Position numbers and translations under genes: made by a program. A DNA stretch of 64,000 bases from an uncultured Acidimicrobiales bacterium (GTDB taxonomy: Bacteria; Actinomycetota; Acidimicrobiia; Acidimicrobiales; SZUA-35). Positions 1 to 8,438 of this stretch are shown in pieces; position 1 is the first letter of the stretch; each line of letters begins with the position of its first letter. The stretch is taken from contig CALAJV010000010.1 of the NCBI GenBank assembly GCA_937922805.1, positions 186,001 to 250,000 on the forward strand, written 5' to 3'. The notes beneath the pieces are model-generated. The model did not search any database, was not told where the DNA came from, and worked only from the letters and a program-made list of their open reading frames with translations.

Positions 1-719
1 GCCTGGTAGTTGGCTTTGGTTTCGGCTTCGAGCGCTTTGTCGATAGGGCCGTTGTGGGCGGGGATCGAATAGTTCGGTGTCCGTTGAAAAACGGTTAACT
101 GTTTTGCCTGTTTGGCAATGATGGGGATCGACTGCACGGCCGAAGAGCCAGTTCCGATAACTCCGACTCGTTGGTCGGAGAAATCGACGCCGTCGTGGGG
201 CCACTCACCAGTATGGTAAATCGGACCCTCGAAATCGTCCATGCCTTCAAAGCTTGGCTTGTTGGTGGAGGAAAGGCAGCCAGTAGCCATCACCAGATAT
301 TGGGAAACGGCGGCCCCGTTGCTGGTTTGAATGTTCCATCGGGCGGTTGCGGAATCAAAGGCGGCCTTTTCAACCCGAGTGTTGAACTGGATGCTCGGTC
401 GAAGGTCGAAACGGTCGGCAACATGATTGACGTAGCGTAGAATTTCGGGCTGACCAGCATACCGCTCGGACCATTCCCACTCTTGTTGGAGGTCCTCATC
501 GAAACTGTAAGAGTATTCGAGGCTCTCAATATCGCAGCGAGCCCCCGGATAGCGGTTCCAATACCAGGTGCCACCAACACCGTCGCCCGCTTCGAATATT
601 TGGGCCGATAAGCCGCGTTGGTTGCACCGGTGCAACATATAGAGGCCAGCAAAACCGGCGCCGACAATGGTAACGTCGAATGTCTGGCTGAGTTGCGGAT
701 TGTCGTAAGAACGTGCCAC
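1..719 (-). CDS. Flavin-containing Baeyer-Villiger-type monooxygenase, C-terminus cut by window edge
   Basis: The first 239 residues of an FAD/NADPH monooxygenase are visible; the rest lies beyond position 1. A dinucleotide-binding GAGFAG motif is at residues 20-25, GGTWYWNRYPGARCD at 49-63, and a second Rossmann motif GTGSSA at 189-194. The Baeyer-Villiger fingerprint FxGxxxHxxxW is present as FEGPIYHTGEW at 163-173. This family inserts one oxygen into ketones, giving esters or lactones, using NADPH and O2 in the cytoplasm. I chose the GTG at 719-717, which overlaps the TAG of the upstream crotonase by one base (TAGTG), so the two are probably translationally coupled. The substrate cannot be told; steroid, cyclic ketone or terpenoid ketones are usual for relatives. 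Confidence 0.88.
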   Translation of the reverse strand, partial: MARSYDNPQLSQTFDVTIVGAGFAGLYMLHRCNQRGLSAQIFEAGDGVGGTWYWNRYPGARCDIESLEYSYSFDEDLQQEWEWSERYAGQPEILRYVNHVADRFDLRPSIQFNTRVEKAAFDSATARWNIQTSNGAAVSQYLVMATGCLSSTNKPSFEGMDDFEGPIYHTGEWPHDGVDFSDQRVGVIGTGSSAVQSIPIIAKQAKQLTVFQRTPNYSIPAHNGPIDKALEAETKANYQ

Positions 720-1495
720 TAGCACCCCTTCCATTCTGGAGACCTTTTCTCAGCGAACGCTTTCGGACCCTCGACGAAATCTTCGCTCTCGATCATCGCT
801 TTCACCGCTTCGTATTTGCCTTCCATCGCAGCTCGTACACCGCCTGCCTCGAACCCGGCGTACGCCGCCTGCTTCGTGGCCCGGATCGACATAGGTGAGC
901 ACTCCAATATCATGGCGGCCCACTGCTTAGCTCGGTCCATCAGCTCGCTTTGAGCAACGACTTCGTTGACAAACCCGAGTTCCTTGCCCTCGCTAGCTAG
1001 TACATGGCGCCCAGTAAGCATCATCCCCATGGCGTTCTTTAAACCAATTTGTCGAGGTAGCCGATGCATACCCCCTGCCAGGGCAGCGAGGCCAACCTTT
1101 GGCTCGGGCAGAGCAAACTTGGCGTTGTCGGAAGCGATTATCAGATCGCAGGCCAGCGCAATTTCGAAACCGCCGCCCATGGCAACGCCATTGACCGCAG
1201 CGATAACCGGCTTGCTCAGATCCCACCGAGCGGTAAGGCCAGCAAATCCAGAAGATGGCATGGCTGAGCGGTCGCCGCCCTCGGCTTGGTATTTGAGATC
1301 GTTTCCAGCTGAGAAGGCTCGATCTCCGGCGCCAGTAATGATAGCTACCCACAAGTCCTCGTCGTTTTGGAATTCGTCGAACGCTGCGGCCACCTCGGCG
1401 TTGCCCGGCGGGTGCAGCGCGTTCATTCGATCTGGCCTATCGATGGTAACGATAAACAGGTTGCCGTCTCGCTCTGTCTGACAAAATTGGCCCAT
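719..1495 (-). CDS. Enoyl-CoA hydratase/isomerase (crotonase) family protein
   Basis: A 258-residue protein, the normal length for crotonases. The oxyanion-hole segments are clear: AFSAGNDLK (60-68) and GVAMGGGFEIALACD (103-117). The first catalytic glutamate position of rat enoyl-CoA hydratase is kept in FALPEPKVG (Glu131). The second is replaced by glycine in AMGMMLTG (Gly157), as in many carnitinyl-CoA dehydratase-like or isomerase-like members. It therefore probably hydrates, dehydrates or isomerises an acyl-CoA, but I cannot name the substrate. It is the first gene of a two-gene operon with the Baeyer-Villiger monooxygenase, which starts inside its stop codon. That suggests degradation of a ketone-bearing carbon skeleton followed by beta-oxidation. 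Confidence 0.88.
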   Translation of the reverse strand: MGQFCQTERDGNLFIVTIDRPDRMNALHPPGNAEVAAAFDEFQNDEDLWVAIITGAGDRAFSAGNDLKYQAEGGDRSAMPSSGFAGLTARWDLSKPVIAAVNGVAMGGGFEIALACDLIIASDNAKFALPEPKVGLAALAGGMHRLPRQIGLKNAMGMMLTGRHVLASEGKELGFVNEVVAQSELMDRAKQWAAMILECSPMSIRATKQAAYAGFEAGGVRAAMEGKYEAVKAMIESEDFVEGPKAFAEKRSPEWKGC

Positions 1496-1773
1496 AGATC
1501 AGAGAGTAGTTGACTGGGCCGGTCAGTCCTATTTGGCGCCAGCGTCCGGGGAATGACTAGACAGGCGCCCGCCTTTTGCCTGACGGTTAACGGCGGGACT
1601 TTTCATCTATATTGGAGTCGAACTACCGCCTGAGGGTTCAGACGGTACGGCGCGTTTTGTTCCGTTGCATCAGGCCGAGGGCAAATTGTGAAAATTTGGG
1701 CGGCCTGAACCATGGAAAACGTGTTCACCAACTATTGGCGCCAAGGTGGCGACTTTTGAGAGAGGGGCTTTAT

Positions 1774-2013
1774 ATGCAAACAATTGATGGGCAGCAACAA
1801 GGTGAGGGAACAAAAATTGGTGGCTTCGCCGCCGGGTTCTTTGGAGGACTGATTGGCGCTTTGCTGGTCCATTTTCTCGCTAAGAGTCCGGTCACAAAGA
1901 AGTTTGCTTGGATCGGGCTTGGTGTTGCAATCGCCCTAATTGTCGTCTTGATGATTTTGTCGATCGTGCTGGCGGCGGCGTCGACTACGACCGCAATTGT
2001 GGTGTTCAGCTAG
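1774..2013 (+). CDS. Small two-helix membrane protein, unknown function
   Basis: A 79-residue protein with a glutamine/glycine-rich N-terminus and two hydrophobic stretches at about 16-34 (Gly/Ala/Phe rich) and 46-69 (Ile/Val/Leu rich), ending in a short Thr-rich tail. I chose the ATG at 1774 because a purine-rich AGAGAGGGG lies about eight bases upstream. The frame stays open to 1612, but that extension is basic, lacks a ribosome site and looks non-coding. It stands alone between two minus-strand operons. No family is recognised; small membrane proteins of this kind are often stress or envelope proteins, but nothing here shows that. Confidence 0.6.
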   Translation: MQTIDGQQQGEGTKIGGFAAGFFGGLIGALLVHFLAKSPVTKKFAWIGLGVAIALIVVLMILSIVLAAASTTTAIVVFS

Positions 2014-2116
2014 TAACGATGTGAACAGCGCCGTCGTTTGTTGGCTTCTACGGCCGGAAACGGCGGCGCTAATTGTTCCGAACCTACTATTAGCGAGCAT
2101 CGGATGATAGATGGGT

Positions 2117-2836
2117 TTACAAGTGGCGGCGGAACAATCCGTGTACTCGCTCCCAGTGGAGCTCTGACGCGTAGCGGTTGTAGCGCTCGCCGGCCGGAGC
2201 GTATCCATGGACGGCATCGGTAAACCAATCGAGGGTGTAGACAATGTCGGCCTCGTCGAGTGCTGCTCGCATTATCGGAACATCTTCTGGCGGAGCGGTA
2301 GCGTCGTTGTCGCACCAGCCGAAGTACATCTCGGCGGTGGCAGCGTTTAGCCCAAGGTGGGGGGAATCGGCGGATTCACGAACCAGCCAGGCACCGTGAA
2401 TGGACGCAACGGCCTTTACCCGATCGGGGTGGGCTTTGGCCAGCGCCAAGGTGAGGCCGCCGCTCATGCAAAACCCGACTGCGCCAATCGGTCCGTCGCC
2501 GGCGGCGGTGTCGGTGGCGGCGTGGGCTAGTAGCGCGGCAGCGTCGCTTACGATGTTGGTTGGCGTGACGGTATCCATTAACTCTTTTCTGGCGTGCATG
2601 TCTTCGTCACTTTGGCCAAACTGGCGGTACGGCCCGCCACGGTAGAACAGGTATGGCAGCATGACGTAGTACCCGGCGCTGGCTAAGCGGGCGGCCATGT
2701 CTTGCAAAGCTGGCCGGATGCTCGGGGCATCCATAAGGTACAGAACTATTGGGTGGGGGCCATCGTTCTCCGGATGATAGACGAAGGTCTTCATCTCGCC
2801 CTCGGCCGTTGTGATATCGAGTTCTTGTTCGATCAT
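2117..2836 (-). CDS. Dienelactone hydrolase family alpha/beta hydrolase
   Basis: A 239-residue cytoplasmic alpha/beta hydrolase. The nucleophile elbow is GFCMSGG at 121-127 with Cys123, the position and residue used by classical dienelactone hydrolase. Asp176 or Asp178 (YFGWCDNDAT) and His210 (DAVHGYA) complete a plausible Cys-Asp-His triad. Family members hydrolyse cyclic enol lactones or other small activated esters. The start ATG overlaps the stop of the upstream DsbA-like gene by four bases (ATGA), so both are made from one mRNA. With a Baeyer-Villiger monooxygenase nearby, lactone hydrolysis is an attractive role, but the two operons are separate and the link is inference. Confidence 0.85.
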   Translation of the reverse strand: MIEQELDITTAEGEMKTFVYHPENDGPHPIVLYLMDAPSIRPALQDMAARLASAGYYVMLPYLFYRGGPYRQFGQSDEDMHARKELMDTVTPTNIVSDAAALLAHAATDTAAGDGPIGAVGFCMSGGLTLALAKAHPDRVKAVASIHGAWLVRESADSPHLGLNAATAEMYFGWCDNDATAPPEDVPIMRAALDEADIVYTLDWFTDAVHGYAPAGERYNRYASELHWERVHGLFRRHL

Positions 2837-3582
2837 TGCTGTTTGTCGCTTGCTAAGTGTCCTAGACGATGGCCGCCGGTCCAGTCCTCGTGCTGTGGCG
2901 TTTCGGATACGCCGCCCAAAATGTTAAGTTGTGGGGCTTCTCTCATGCTTCGCTTCATCTCGGCGAATCCAGGGAATGAGGCCAGCGTGGTGACTGCATC
3001 CCATAGCGGTACCGCGTCAGCGTCAGAAGGAACCCGAGAAATTACCGGGCCAAAAAACGATAGACCATCCGGCGGTTGGAAGGTGATGATGGGTGTCCCG
3101 ACGTCACGACCAGTTCGAGACAACGCAAGTTCGGTCTCGTCGTCGAGGAGTTGATCCCAACCGGTGTCGTCCAGAGCAGTGGCGTAGGTAGTGGGTAGTC
3201 CAGCAGCTGAGAGAACCTCCTCGGCGTGCATGGTTGAACTCAAATGATCTCGCATTCCAGAGCCCTTGGGTTTATCCCAATAGCTTTCGCCGAAGGCAGT
3301 AACTATGGCGCCTATCGGGTCGGGTCCAAGATCAGCGCGAACCGCCGCCGCCACTCGAAGCATTCGGAGACCAGCCGTATGGCCTTTCTCATACTCAGGT
3401 GGAAACTCGGTGGCATAGTCTTTGTTCTTGTTGAGGAGGCGTAAGGAGATGAACCGATACTCCACCTTGTAGCCAGTTTGAGCCGCCACTTTTTCGATCC
3501 ACCGAGATGTAATCCAAGCGAAAGGGCAGACTGGGTCCCAAAAAAAATCGATATCGGCACCAGGATCGGTTTCATTTGTCAT
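2833..3582 (-). CDS. DsbA-family (Rv2466c-like) thioredoxin-fold protein with a single active-site cysteine
   Basis: A 249-residue protein with no signal peptide. The N-terminal motif is FFWDPVCPFAWITSRW, with Cys19. Mycobacterial Rv2466c, a mycothiol-dependent reductase, has the same surroundings but a CPWC motif; here the second cysteine is Ala22. The rest follows the DsbA insertion layout: a helical region of about 60-140, then a cis-proline segment VGTPIITF near residue 165. A one-cysteine active site would favour a mycothiol-mixed-disulfide (mycoredoxin-like) mechanism rather than dithiol chemistry. It is the first gene of an operon with the dienelactone-hydrolase-like gene, overlapping it by ATGA. 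Family assignment is firm; the exact reaction is not. Confidence 0.82.
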   Translation of the reverse strand: MTNETDPGADIDFFWDPVCPFAWITSRWIEKVAAQTGYKVEYRFISLRLLNKNKDYATEFPPEYEKGHTAGLRMLRVAAAVRADLGPDPIGAIVTAFGESYWDKPKGSGMRDHLSSTMHAEEVLSAAGLPTTYATALDDTGWDQLLDDETELALSRTGRDVGTPIITFQPPDGLSFFGPVISRVPSDADAVPLWDAVTTLASFPGFAEMKRSMREAPQLNILGGVSETPQHEDWTGGHRLGHLASDKQQ

Positions 3583-3739
3583 GTCGGTTCCCCTACTTGG
3601 GCTCAGATCGTGTCGTCACGGGAGTCTATTGCAACTGTTGGCTGGAATCTAACCGGTCGATTCGTGATCAAAAGTGAAACCACTTACTTAGCGAAAATAT
3701 TTCTCAACCCATGTTTATGGGTCGCCGATGAACAAGAGA

Positions 3740-3776
3740 CGAAGCGAGCCTGTTCATATGTGAACGCGGCTCGTCG
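3740..3776 (+). promoter_or_regulatory. Bulged hairpin in the leader of the ammonium transporter gene
   Basis: Nested inverted arms: CGA (3740-3742) pairs with TCG (3774-3776), CGAGCC (3745-3750) with GGCTCG (3768-3773), and GTTCA (3752-3756) with TGAAC (3761-3765), around a TATG loop. That is fourteen base pairs with small bulges. It ends about 30 bases before the start codon of the ammonium transporter. There is no T-run, so it is not an obvious terminator. It may be an operator for a dimeric regulator or a structured mRNA leader; the role is inferred. Confidence 0.45.
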
Positions 3777-3806
3777 GAGAGACCAAGCCGACAAGGATAC
3801 GAGTTA

Positions 3807-5210
3807 ATGAAAAGCAAACTGTCTCGAGCAGGAGCGGCCGTGCTGGCGTCAACGTTGTTGTTGGCAACTCCGGTGGCGGCGGCGGAACAAGTCGACACCA
3901 CGGACCCATCGGTTCTTGTCGACAACGTTTTCATCGTGATCTGTGCAGCGTTGGTAATCTTCATGCAAGCTGGGTTTGCCATGGTTGAAGCCGGACTGAC
4001 CCGGGCCAAAAACGCGGCTCACATGATGTTGAAGAACCTCCTGGACTTCGTAGTTGGTGCTACTGGCTTTGCCATCGTTGGCTATCACATTGCCTTCTCC
4101 GGGTCAGGCTTTCTTGGGTTTGACTGGTCGTGGGGAGGGCCGCTTGATGCGGCAAAGGTTGCGCCGAACCTGACAATGCCAACTCACTTTTTGTTCAACA
4201 TGGGCTTTGCCGCCGCAGCGGCCACTATCGTTTCTGGCGCAGTAGCAGAGCGGGTGAAGTTCAAGGCGTACTTCATTTACGCTGTCTTCATCTCGGCCTT
4301 CATATACCCAGTCGTCGTTAACTGGGTTTGGAGTGGCGAGGGGTGGCTATCCACCTTGGACACACCATTCATCGACCTTGCCGGTGGTTCAGTAGTTCAC
4401 GTAACCGGCGGAATCGCTGCCCTTGTCGGAGCGATGATTCTCGGCCCTCGGATTGGTCGCTTCGATGAGGACGGCAACTCGTTGCCAATCCCTGGCCACA
4501 ACCTGCCGCTCGCCATTCTTGGCGTCTTCATTCTCCTCATCGGTTGGTTCGGATTTAACGCCGGATCAGTCCTAACCGCTAACCTGTCGATTGGTGCGGT
4601 GGCGGCAATGACCGCACTTGGCGGAGCGGCCGGTGGTATCGGCGCTGCACTTGCTTCTTGGCTCACATTGAAAACTCCAGACGTAACCCTAATCGGTAAC
4701 GGTTTACTCGGCGGCCTCGTCGGCGTAACTGCCGGCGCTGCCAACATCTCGATGTTCGGAGCGTTGGCTATCGGGTTTATTTCCGGGATCATCGCCACGC
4801 ACGGCGTGCTTTTGCTCGACCGGGTCGGAATCGACGATCCGGTGGGGGCGGTTCCTGTCCATCTCGGCTGTGGGGCATGGGGAACCCTGGCGCTCGGATT
4901 TTTCGCTGACCCGGATGCCTTCGCTTCCGGTGATGGTCCGGCCGGGTTGCTTTACGGTGGGTCCGGTGGCGTACTCGTTTCACAGATAACTGGCGTGCTC
5001 GCTATCGCAGTATTTGTTGGAGGCACTGCCGGAATCATGTTTCTGGTGCTAAAGAGCGTCGATGCGCTGCGAGTTTCCCCTGAGGTGGAAATGCAAGGCC
5101 TCGACTTGGCCGAGCACGCAACACCGGCATACAACGAAGACTATGTCGACTACGGCACCGGGGACGAACTGGCTGAGTTCGATGCCATGTTCGATGACCT
5201 AACTGTTTAG
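3807..5210 (+). CDS. amt: Ammonium transporter (Amt family)
   Basis: A 467-residue integral membrane channel for ammonium. It has an N-terminal signal-like segment (1-25, ending in VAAAEQ) and about eleven further hydrophobic helices. The family hallmarks are visible: Asp190 and the first pore histidine His198 in DLAGGSVVHVTGG, and the twin histidine His352 in VPVHLGCGAWG. The cytoplasmic tail (about 415-467) is acidic and is where a PII protein would normally dock. The start is preceded by AAGGA about nine bases upstream. No glnK/glnB gene follows; the next gene is a SHOCT protein. Expression is probably set by nitrogen status, and the hairpin just upstream is the only visible candidate control site. 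Confidence 0.95.
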   Translation: MKSKLSRAGAAVLASTLLLATPVAAAEQVDTTDPSVLVDNVFIVICAALVIFMQAGFAMVEAGLTRAKNAAHMMLKNLLDFVVGATGFAIVGYHIAFSGSGFLGFDWSWGGPLDAAKVAPNLTMPTHFLFNMGFAAAAATIVSGAVAERVKFKAYFIYAVFISAFIYPVVVNWVWSGEGWLSTLDTPFIDLAGGSVVHVTGGIAALVGAMILGPRIGRFDEDGNSLPIPGHNLPLAILGVFILLIGWFGFNAGSVLTANLSIGAVAAMTALGGAAGGIGAALASWLTLKTPDVTLIGNGLLGGLVGVTAGAANISMFGALAIGFISGIIATHGVLLLDRVGIDDPVGAVPVHLGCGAWGTLALGFFADPDAFASGDGPAGLLYGGSGGVLVSQITGVLAIAVFVGGTAGIMFLVLKSVDALRVSPEVEMQGLDLAEHATPAYNEDYVDYGTGDELAEFDAMFDDLTV

Positions 5211-5269
5211 AAGGACTCAACTACCGAGACCGACAGCTGGTTGGCTGTGCGGATCTGAAATGAAAGCCG

Positions 5270-5662
5270 ATGACTAACCCGGACAGAAAAGCTCGAGACC
5301 TTGAACTGTTGAAGAAGTCGCGTCAAGCCTTGCATGATGAGCAAAACCAGGTCGGGAGGCGACAAGAAGACGAAGCGGTTGAAGAATCAGCTGAGCCTGA
5401 GAGCGGCATGATGTATCGAGGGCGTCCGGTTCGAGCCGCTGGTGCCGGCCCTAAAGTGCCGGGTGCTGGGGCTGGACGTCCGGTCCCAGGTAGCGGTGGC
5501 ACATTTCGGGGCGCAGGTCGTGGCAACAGCGGCAACGCAGGCTCAAAAGGTACCGCTGATGTGAAACAGGTTCTACGAAAGCTCTCTGACCTCAAAGAAA
5601 GCGGCTTGATCACGAAAGCCGAATACGACAAGAAGCGGGCGCAAATACTCGACCGGCTTTAG
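5270..5662 (+). CDS. SHOCT-domain protein with low-complexity linker
   Basis: A 130-residue soluble protein. Residues 1-45 are charged and probably helical; about 45-95 are a Gly/Pro/Ala/Arg-rich linker. The last 35 residues (VKQVLRKLSDLKESGLITKA onward, ending at DRL) match the short C-terminal SHOCT domain, which is thought to mediate oligomerisation or binding of protein and nucleic acid. It lies 59 bases after the ammonium transporter and about 190 bases before the conservon kinase, on the same strand. It could belong to either unit or stand alone. Exact function is unknown. Confidence 0.7.
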   Translation: MTNPDRKARDLELLKKSRQALHDEQNQVGRRQEDEAVEESAEPESGMMYRGRPVRAAGAGPKVPGAGAGRPVPGSGGTFRGAGRGNSGNAGSKGTADVKQVLRKLSDLKESGLITKAEYDKKRAQILDRL

Positions 5663-5725
5663 TCCCACCGTTGTTCCCGCCCAAGCCCAAGCACACGTTC
5701 AAGATGCGAAGTTCAAGTTCATGAA

Positions 5726-5744
5726 TTTCAGGTTCGAACTGAAA
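5726..5744 (+). promoter_or_regulatory. Near-perfect palindrome upstream of the conservon operon
   Basis: TTTCA (5726-5730), one unpaired G, the palindrome GTTCGAAC (5732-5739), then TGAAA (5740-5744). It sits 64 bases after the SHOCT gene and about 110 bases before the CvnA-type kinase start. That position suits an operator for the conservon promoter or a weak transcription stop for the preceding gene. No T-run follows. The role is inferred from position only. Confidence 0.35.
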
Positions 5745-5852
5745 TGCTCGGTCGAGACAGGAAATCGCTAAATCGGCGGTCGTGGTAGGCCGATTGATCA
5801 CTATGTGTCGACACCGGTCGGCCCTTCCCCCCCCTTCACGAAAGAGATAGCG

Positions 5853-8438
5853 GTGCGAATTAGAACGAAGCTCTTGGCCCTCATCGCCGTGCCGATATTG
5901 GCGATCAGTGTTGCCGCCGCGGTTGGCTTTGGTGCCCAGAGCCGAGTCATCGAAACGGCAGAGTCGAGCACCGAAACAGTGGCTCGAACCAATAGTGTCT
6001 ATGACGCAATTGTGGCGGTTGGGGCGGAACGCCTTGCGGTGGCCGGAGCAAACCTTGATTCGACTACAAGCGACATTCGGTCGGCCACCGACGAAGCGCT
6101 CGTTTCCCTCGGCGACGCCGGGTTTGATGATCTGGCCCAAGAGCTAGAAACCGATCTGTCCACCGCAAGAACCGCCGCTGCCATCTCAGCCATCTCGCAG
6201 TACACCGACATAAACGCGAGCCTGCTTGAGATCCCAGAAGGCGCAGCCAGTCAATATCCTGATGCGCCTAGTAGAGACAATGCCATTGTTAATCGGCTTG
6301 CAGTAGAGACCTTAGAAGAGCGAGAACTAGCATGGCTCGCCTACCTAGATCAGAATGAAGCCAACGTTGAGACTGCGGCCTCCTTGGCAGCTGAATTCGC
6401 TACTGCGTCAAGCCAGTTGGAACGAACCCAACAGTTCGCCAACAACGCCGAAATTGACGCTTTTCTTCGAACCGAACCATCAACGCAACTAGTCCAGCTC
6501 GAAACGGTCGCCCTCGACGACCTCAACGAACAAGAGCTATCGGTATCGAGCGATCAGGCGCTTGAGTCATTGGCCGATTTCCGTGCTGGGTGGATCACGA
6601 TAATCGACAGTGGCACGTCGGCCATCGACGCAAACGTCGATGAACAACTAACGGCTGCCAACAACCTTCGTTCGCTCTTTACGCTGCTAGCTGTTATCGG
6701 CGTCATCGTCGGTCTTGGTCTGATCTTCGTGATTTACCGATCGATCACCGAACCGTTGAGCGCTCTGTTGGACCGGGCGAGCCAGGTTGCTAACGAGGAT
6801 CTTCCGTCTCTGGTAACCAGGTTGCGGGACTCCGAGAATGATGGCGAACTGCCAACAGCTGAAGAAATTCCGGTGACGTCGAACGACGAGATTGGTGAGT
6901 TAGTCTCCGCCTTTAACGACGTACAGGTGACTGCCTACGATCTGGCCACTGAGCAGGCGCTTGGCCGTCGAGCAACTGGGGAGATGTTCGTCAATCTGGG
7001 TCGTCGGAACCAGCGGTTGTTGGAAAGAATCTTGGCCAAGCTCACAGAGCTACAGCAAGAAGAGGAAGATCCCGACGCACTAACCTCGCTCTTCGAGCTC
7101 GACAACATCGTGACTCGAATGCGCCGAAATGCTGAAAGTCTCCTCGTGATGGCCGGAGCTAGCACTCCTCGCCAGTGGCGTCAGTCAGTCGATATAGATA
7201 ACACCGTTCGAGCGGCCGTTGGTGAAGTAGAGGGCTATCAGCGGATAAATATAGAAGAGCTGGCCTCAGTCGACCTGCGAGGCAGCGTTGTTGCCGACGT
7301 CTCCCACCTGTTGGCAGAGCTACTTGAAAACGCCGTGAACTTCTCCGACGGCGGTTCTGAGGTTTCGGTTACTGGGCAGTTCGAACGCGATTCGTATGTT
7401 CTAAACGTGATCGACAACGGAATTGGAATGACCGGCGGTGAGCTTGAGGCAAACAACTCTCGCATCGCCGATCCGCCACCGCTTGATCAGCTGCCGACGA
7501 AGTTCCTTGGCCTCTATGTAGTCGGCCGATTGGCCGACCGTCACGGAATCGCTGTTCGGCTAAGCGGCGCTCCGAAGGGCGGAGTCATGGCCCGAGTCGA
7601 ATTGCCGGTTGGCTTGATCGCGACAAGTGCTGATCAGCCCACATCCATCGCGCCGATTGACATTGACGCCGGAGCTCCAACGGTGGCCAGCATCGATGAG
7701 CCATCTGGTGACGAGGCCGAAGCTACGCATCGTGGGTCCGAGGATAGCCAAGCGGTTACGAACCTCGAATTAGCCATCGAAGACGAGATTGAAGTTGAGG
7801 TCGAAGAGGCTGAGGTTGCGGGCGCTGAAGTTGAGGCAACCGAGATCCAGCAAACTGATGCTGATTCACCAACCGCCAGCGAAGAGATCGATAATAAGGT
7901 CGCCGAAAAGGGCGAAACAAACGCGAAACAAGAAGCCGCTAAGAAGGATCTGCTTCGGAAAGAGTCGGCTGGGAAAGACAATGCTCGACAGGAGGGCGCA
8001 GCAGCCACCGCAGTTCCTGATGCCGCTCCGGCCGGGCGGCCAAAACTGCAAAAGCGGCCAAGCAAAAAAACGAAGCGACGAAAAGAAGATGAAACTGCGA
8101 CTGGACCCGCGCCTAGTTTGCCGGTCCGTCAAAAAGGCAAGGCGCTCAAGTCTTCTGAACCGCCCGGTGGGGTTGACCGTCGAGGGAAGTCGGGAGACGA
8201 CGACGGTCCTGCCGATTCTGAATCGCCAGAGCAACAAGGAGCGACTTCCGCCCAAGGGGCCACTGACTTCTCAGCGATGATGAGCGCGTTGAGCTCTGGC
8301 ATCAGTAAGGGAATCGAAGACAGTAGTAGTAAAGAGAGTGCTAGTGAAGACAGTGCTAGTGGAGAGAGTGCTAGCGCTGCCGAAGAAGGCGCTGGAGATA
8401 AGGCATATTCAAAGAGCGACGGGAGTCACGAATCATGA
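5853..8438 (+). CDS. cvnA: CvnA-type sensor histidine-kinase-like protein of a conservon
   Basis: An 861-residue membrane sensor. TM1 is at about 7-26, followed by a roughly 245-residue extracytoplasmic helical domain resembling nitrate/nitrite-sensor (NIT) domains. TM2 is at about 274-296, then HAMP to 357, a dimerisation-like helix pair at 383-430, and an ATPase domain with N-box LLAELLENAVNFS (475-488), DNGIGM and a glycine-rich lid. The last 250 residues are a charged, Ser/Glu/Lys-rich disordered tail. The usual DHLATRMRR histidine is asparagine here (DNIVTRMRR). I prefer GTG 5853 (GAAAGAG upstream) over GTG 5805, because it puts the basic MRIRTK before TM1. It overlaps the next gene by ATGA. 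In Streptomyces conservons this protein forms a receptor-like complex with CvnB-D. Confidence 0.88.
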   Translation: MRIRTKLLALIAVPILAISVAAAVGFGAQSRVIETAESSTETVARTNSVYDAIVAVGAERLAVAGANLDSTTSDIRSATDEALVSLGDAGFDDLAQELETDLSTARTAAAISAISQYTDINASLLEIPEGAASQYPDAPSRDNAIVNRLAVETLEERELAWLAYLDQNEANVETAASLAAEFATASSQLERTQQFANNAEIDAFLRTEPSTQLVQLETVALDDLNEQELSVSSDQALESLADFRAGWITIIDSGTSAIDANVDEQLTAANNLRSLFTLLAVIGVIVGLGLIFVIYRSITEPLSALLDRASQVANEDLPSLVTRLRDSENDGELPTAEEIPVTSNDEIGELVSAFNDVQVTAYDLATEQALGRRATGEMFVNLGRRNQRLLERILAKLTELQQEEEDPDALTSLFELDNIVTRMRRNAESLLVMAGASTPRQWRQSVDIDNTVRAAVGEVEGYQRINIEELASVDLRGSVVADVSHLLAELLENAVNFSDGGSEVSVTGQFERDSYVLNVIDNGIGMTGGELEANNSRIADPPPLDQLPTKFLGLYVVGRLADRHGIAVRLSGAPKGGVMARVELPVGLIATSADQPTSIAPIDIDAGAPTVASIDEPSGDEAEATHRGSEDSQAVTNLELAIEDEIEVEVEEAEVAGAEVEATEIQQTDADSPTASEEIDNKVAEKGETNAKQEAAKKDLLRKESAGKDNARQEGAAATAVPDAAPAGRPKLQKRPSKKTKRRKEDETATGPAPSLPVRQKGKALKSSEPPGGVDRRGKSGDDDGPADSESPEQQGATSAQGATDFSAMMSALSSGISKGIEDSSSKESASEDSASGESASAAEEGAGDKAYSKSDGSHES

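Noticed and set aside
290..667. 125-codon open frame on the minus strand
   Set aside because: It is in another frame of the Baeyer-Villiger monooxygenase, whose motifs are in the true frame starting at GTG 719.
1612..1773. Upstream extension of the small membrane protein
   Set aside because: There is no ribosome site and no conserved-looking sequence; the ATG at 1774 has a good purine-rich site.
5803..5852. Longer N-terminus of the conservon kinase from GTG 5805
   Set aside because: It adds a Pro-rich stretch before the basic MRIRTK; GTG 5853 has a better ribosome site and the usual layout for a first transmembrane helix.
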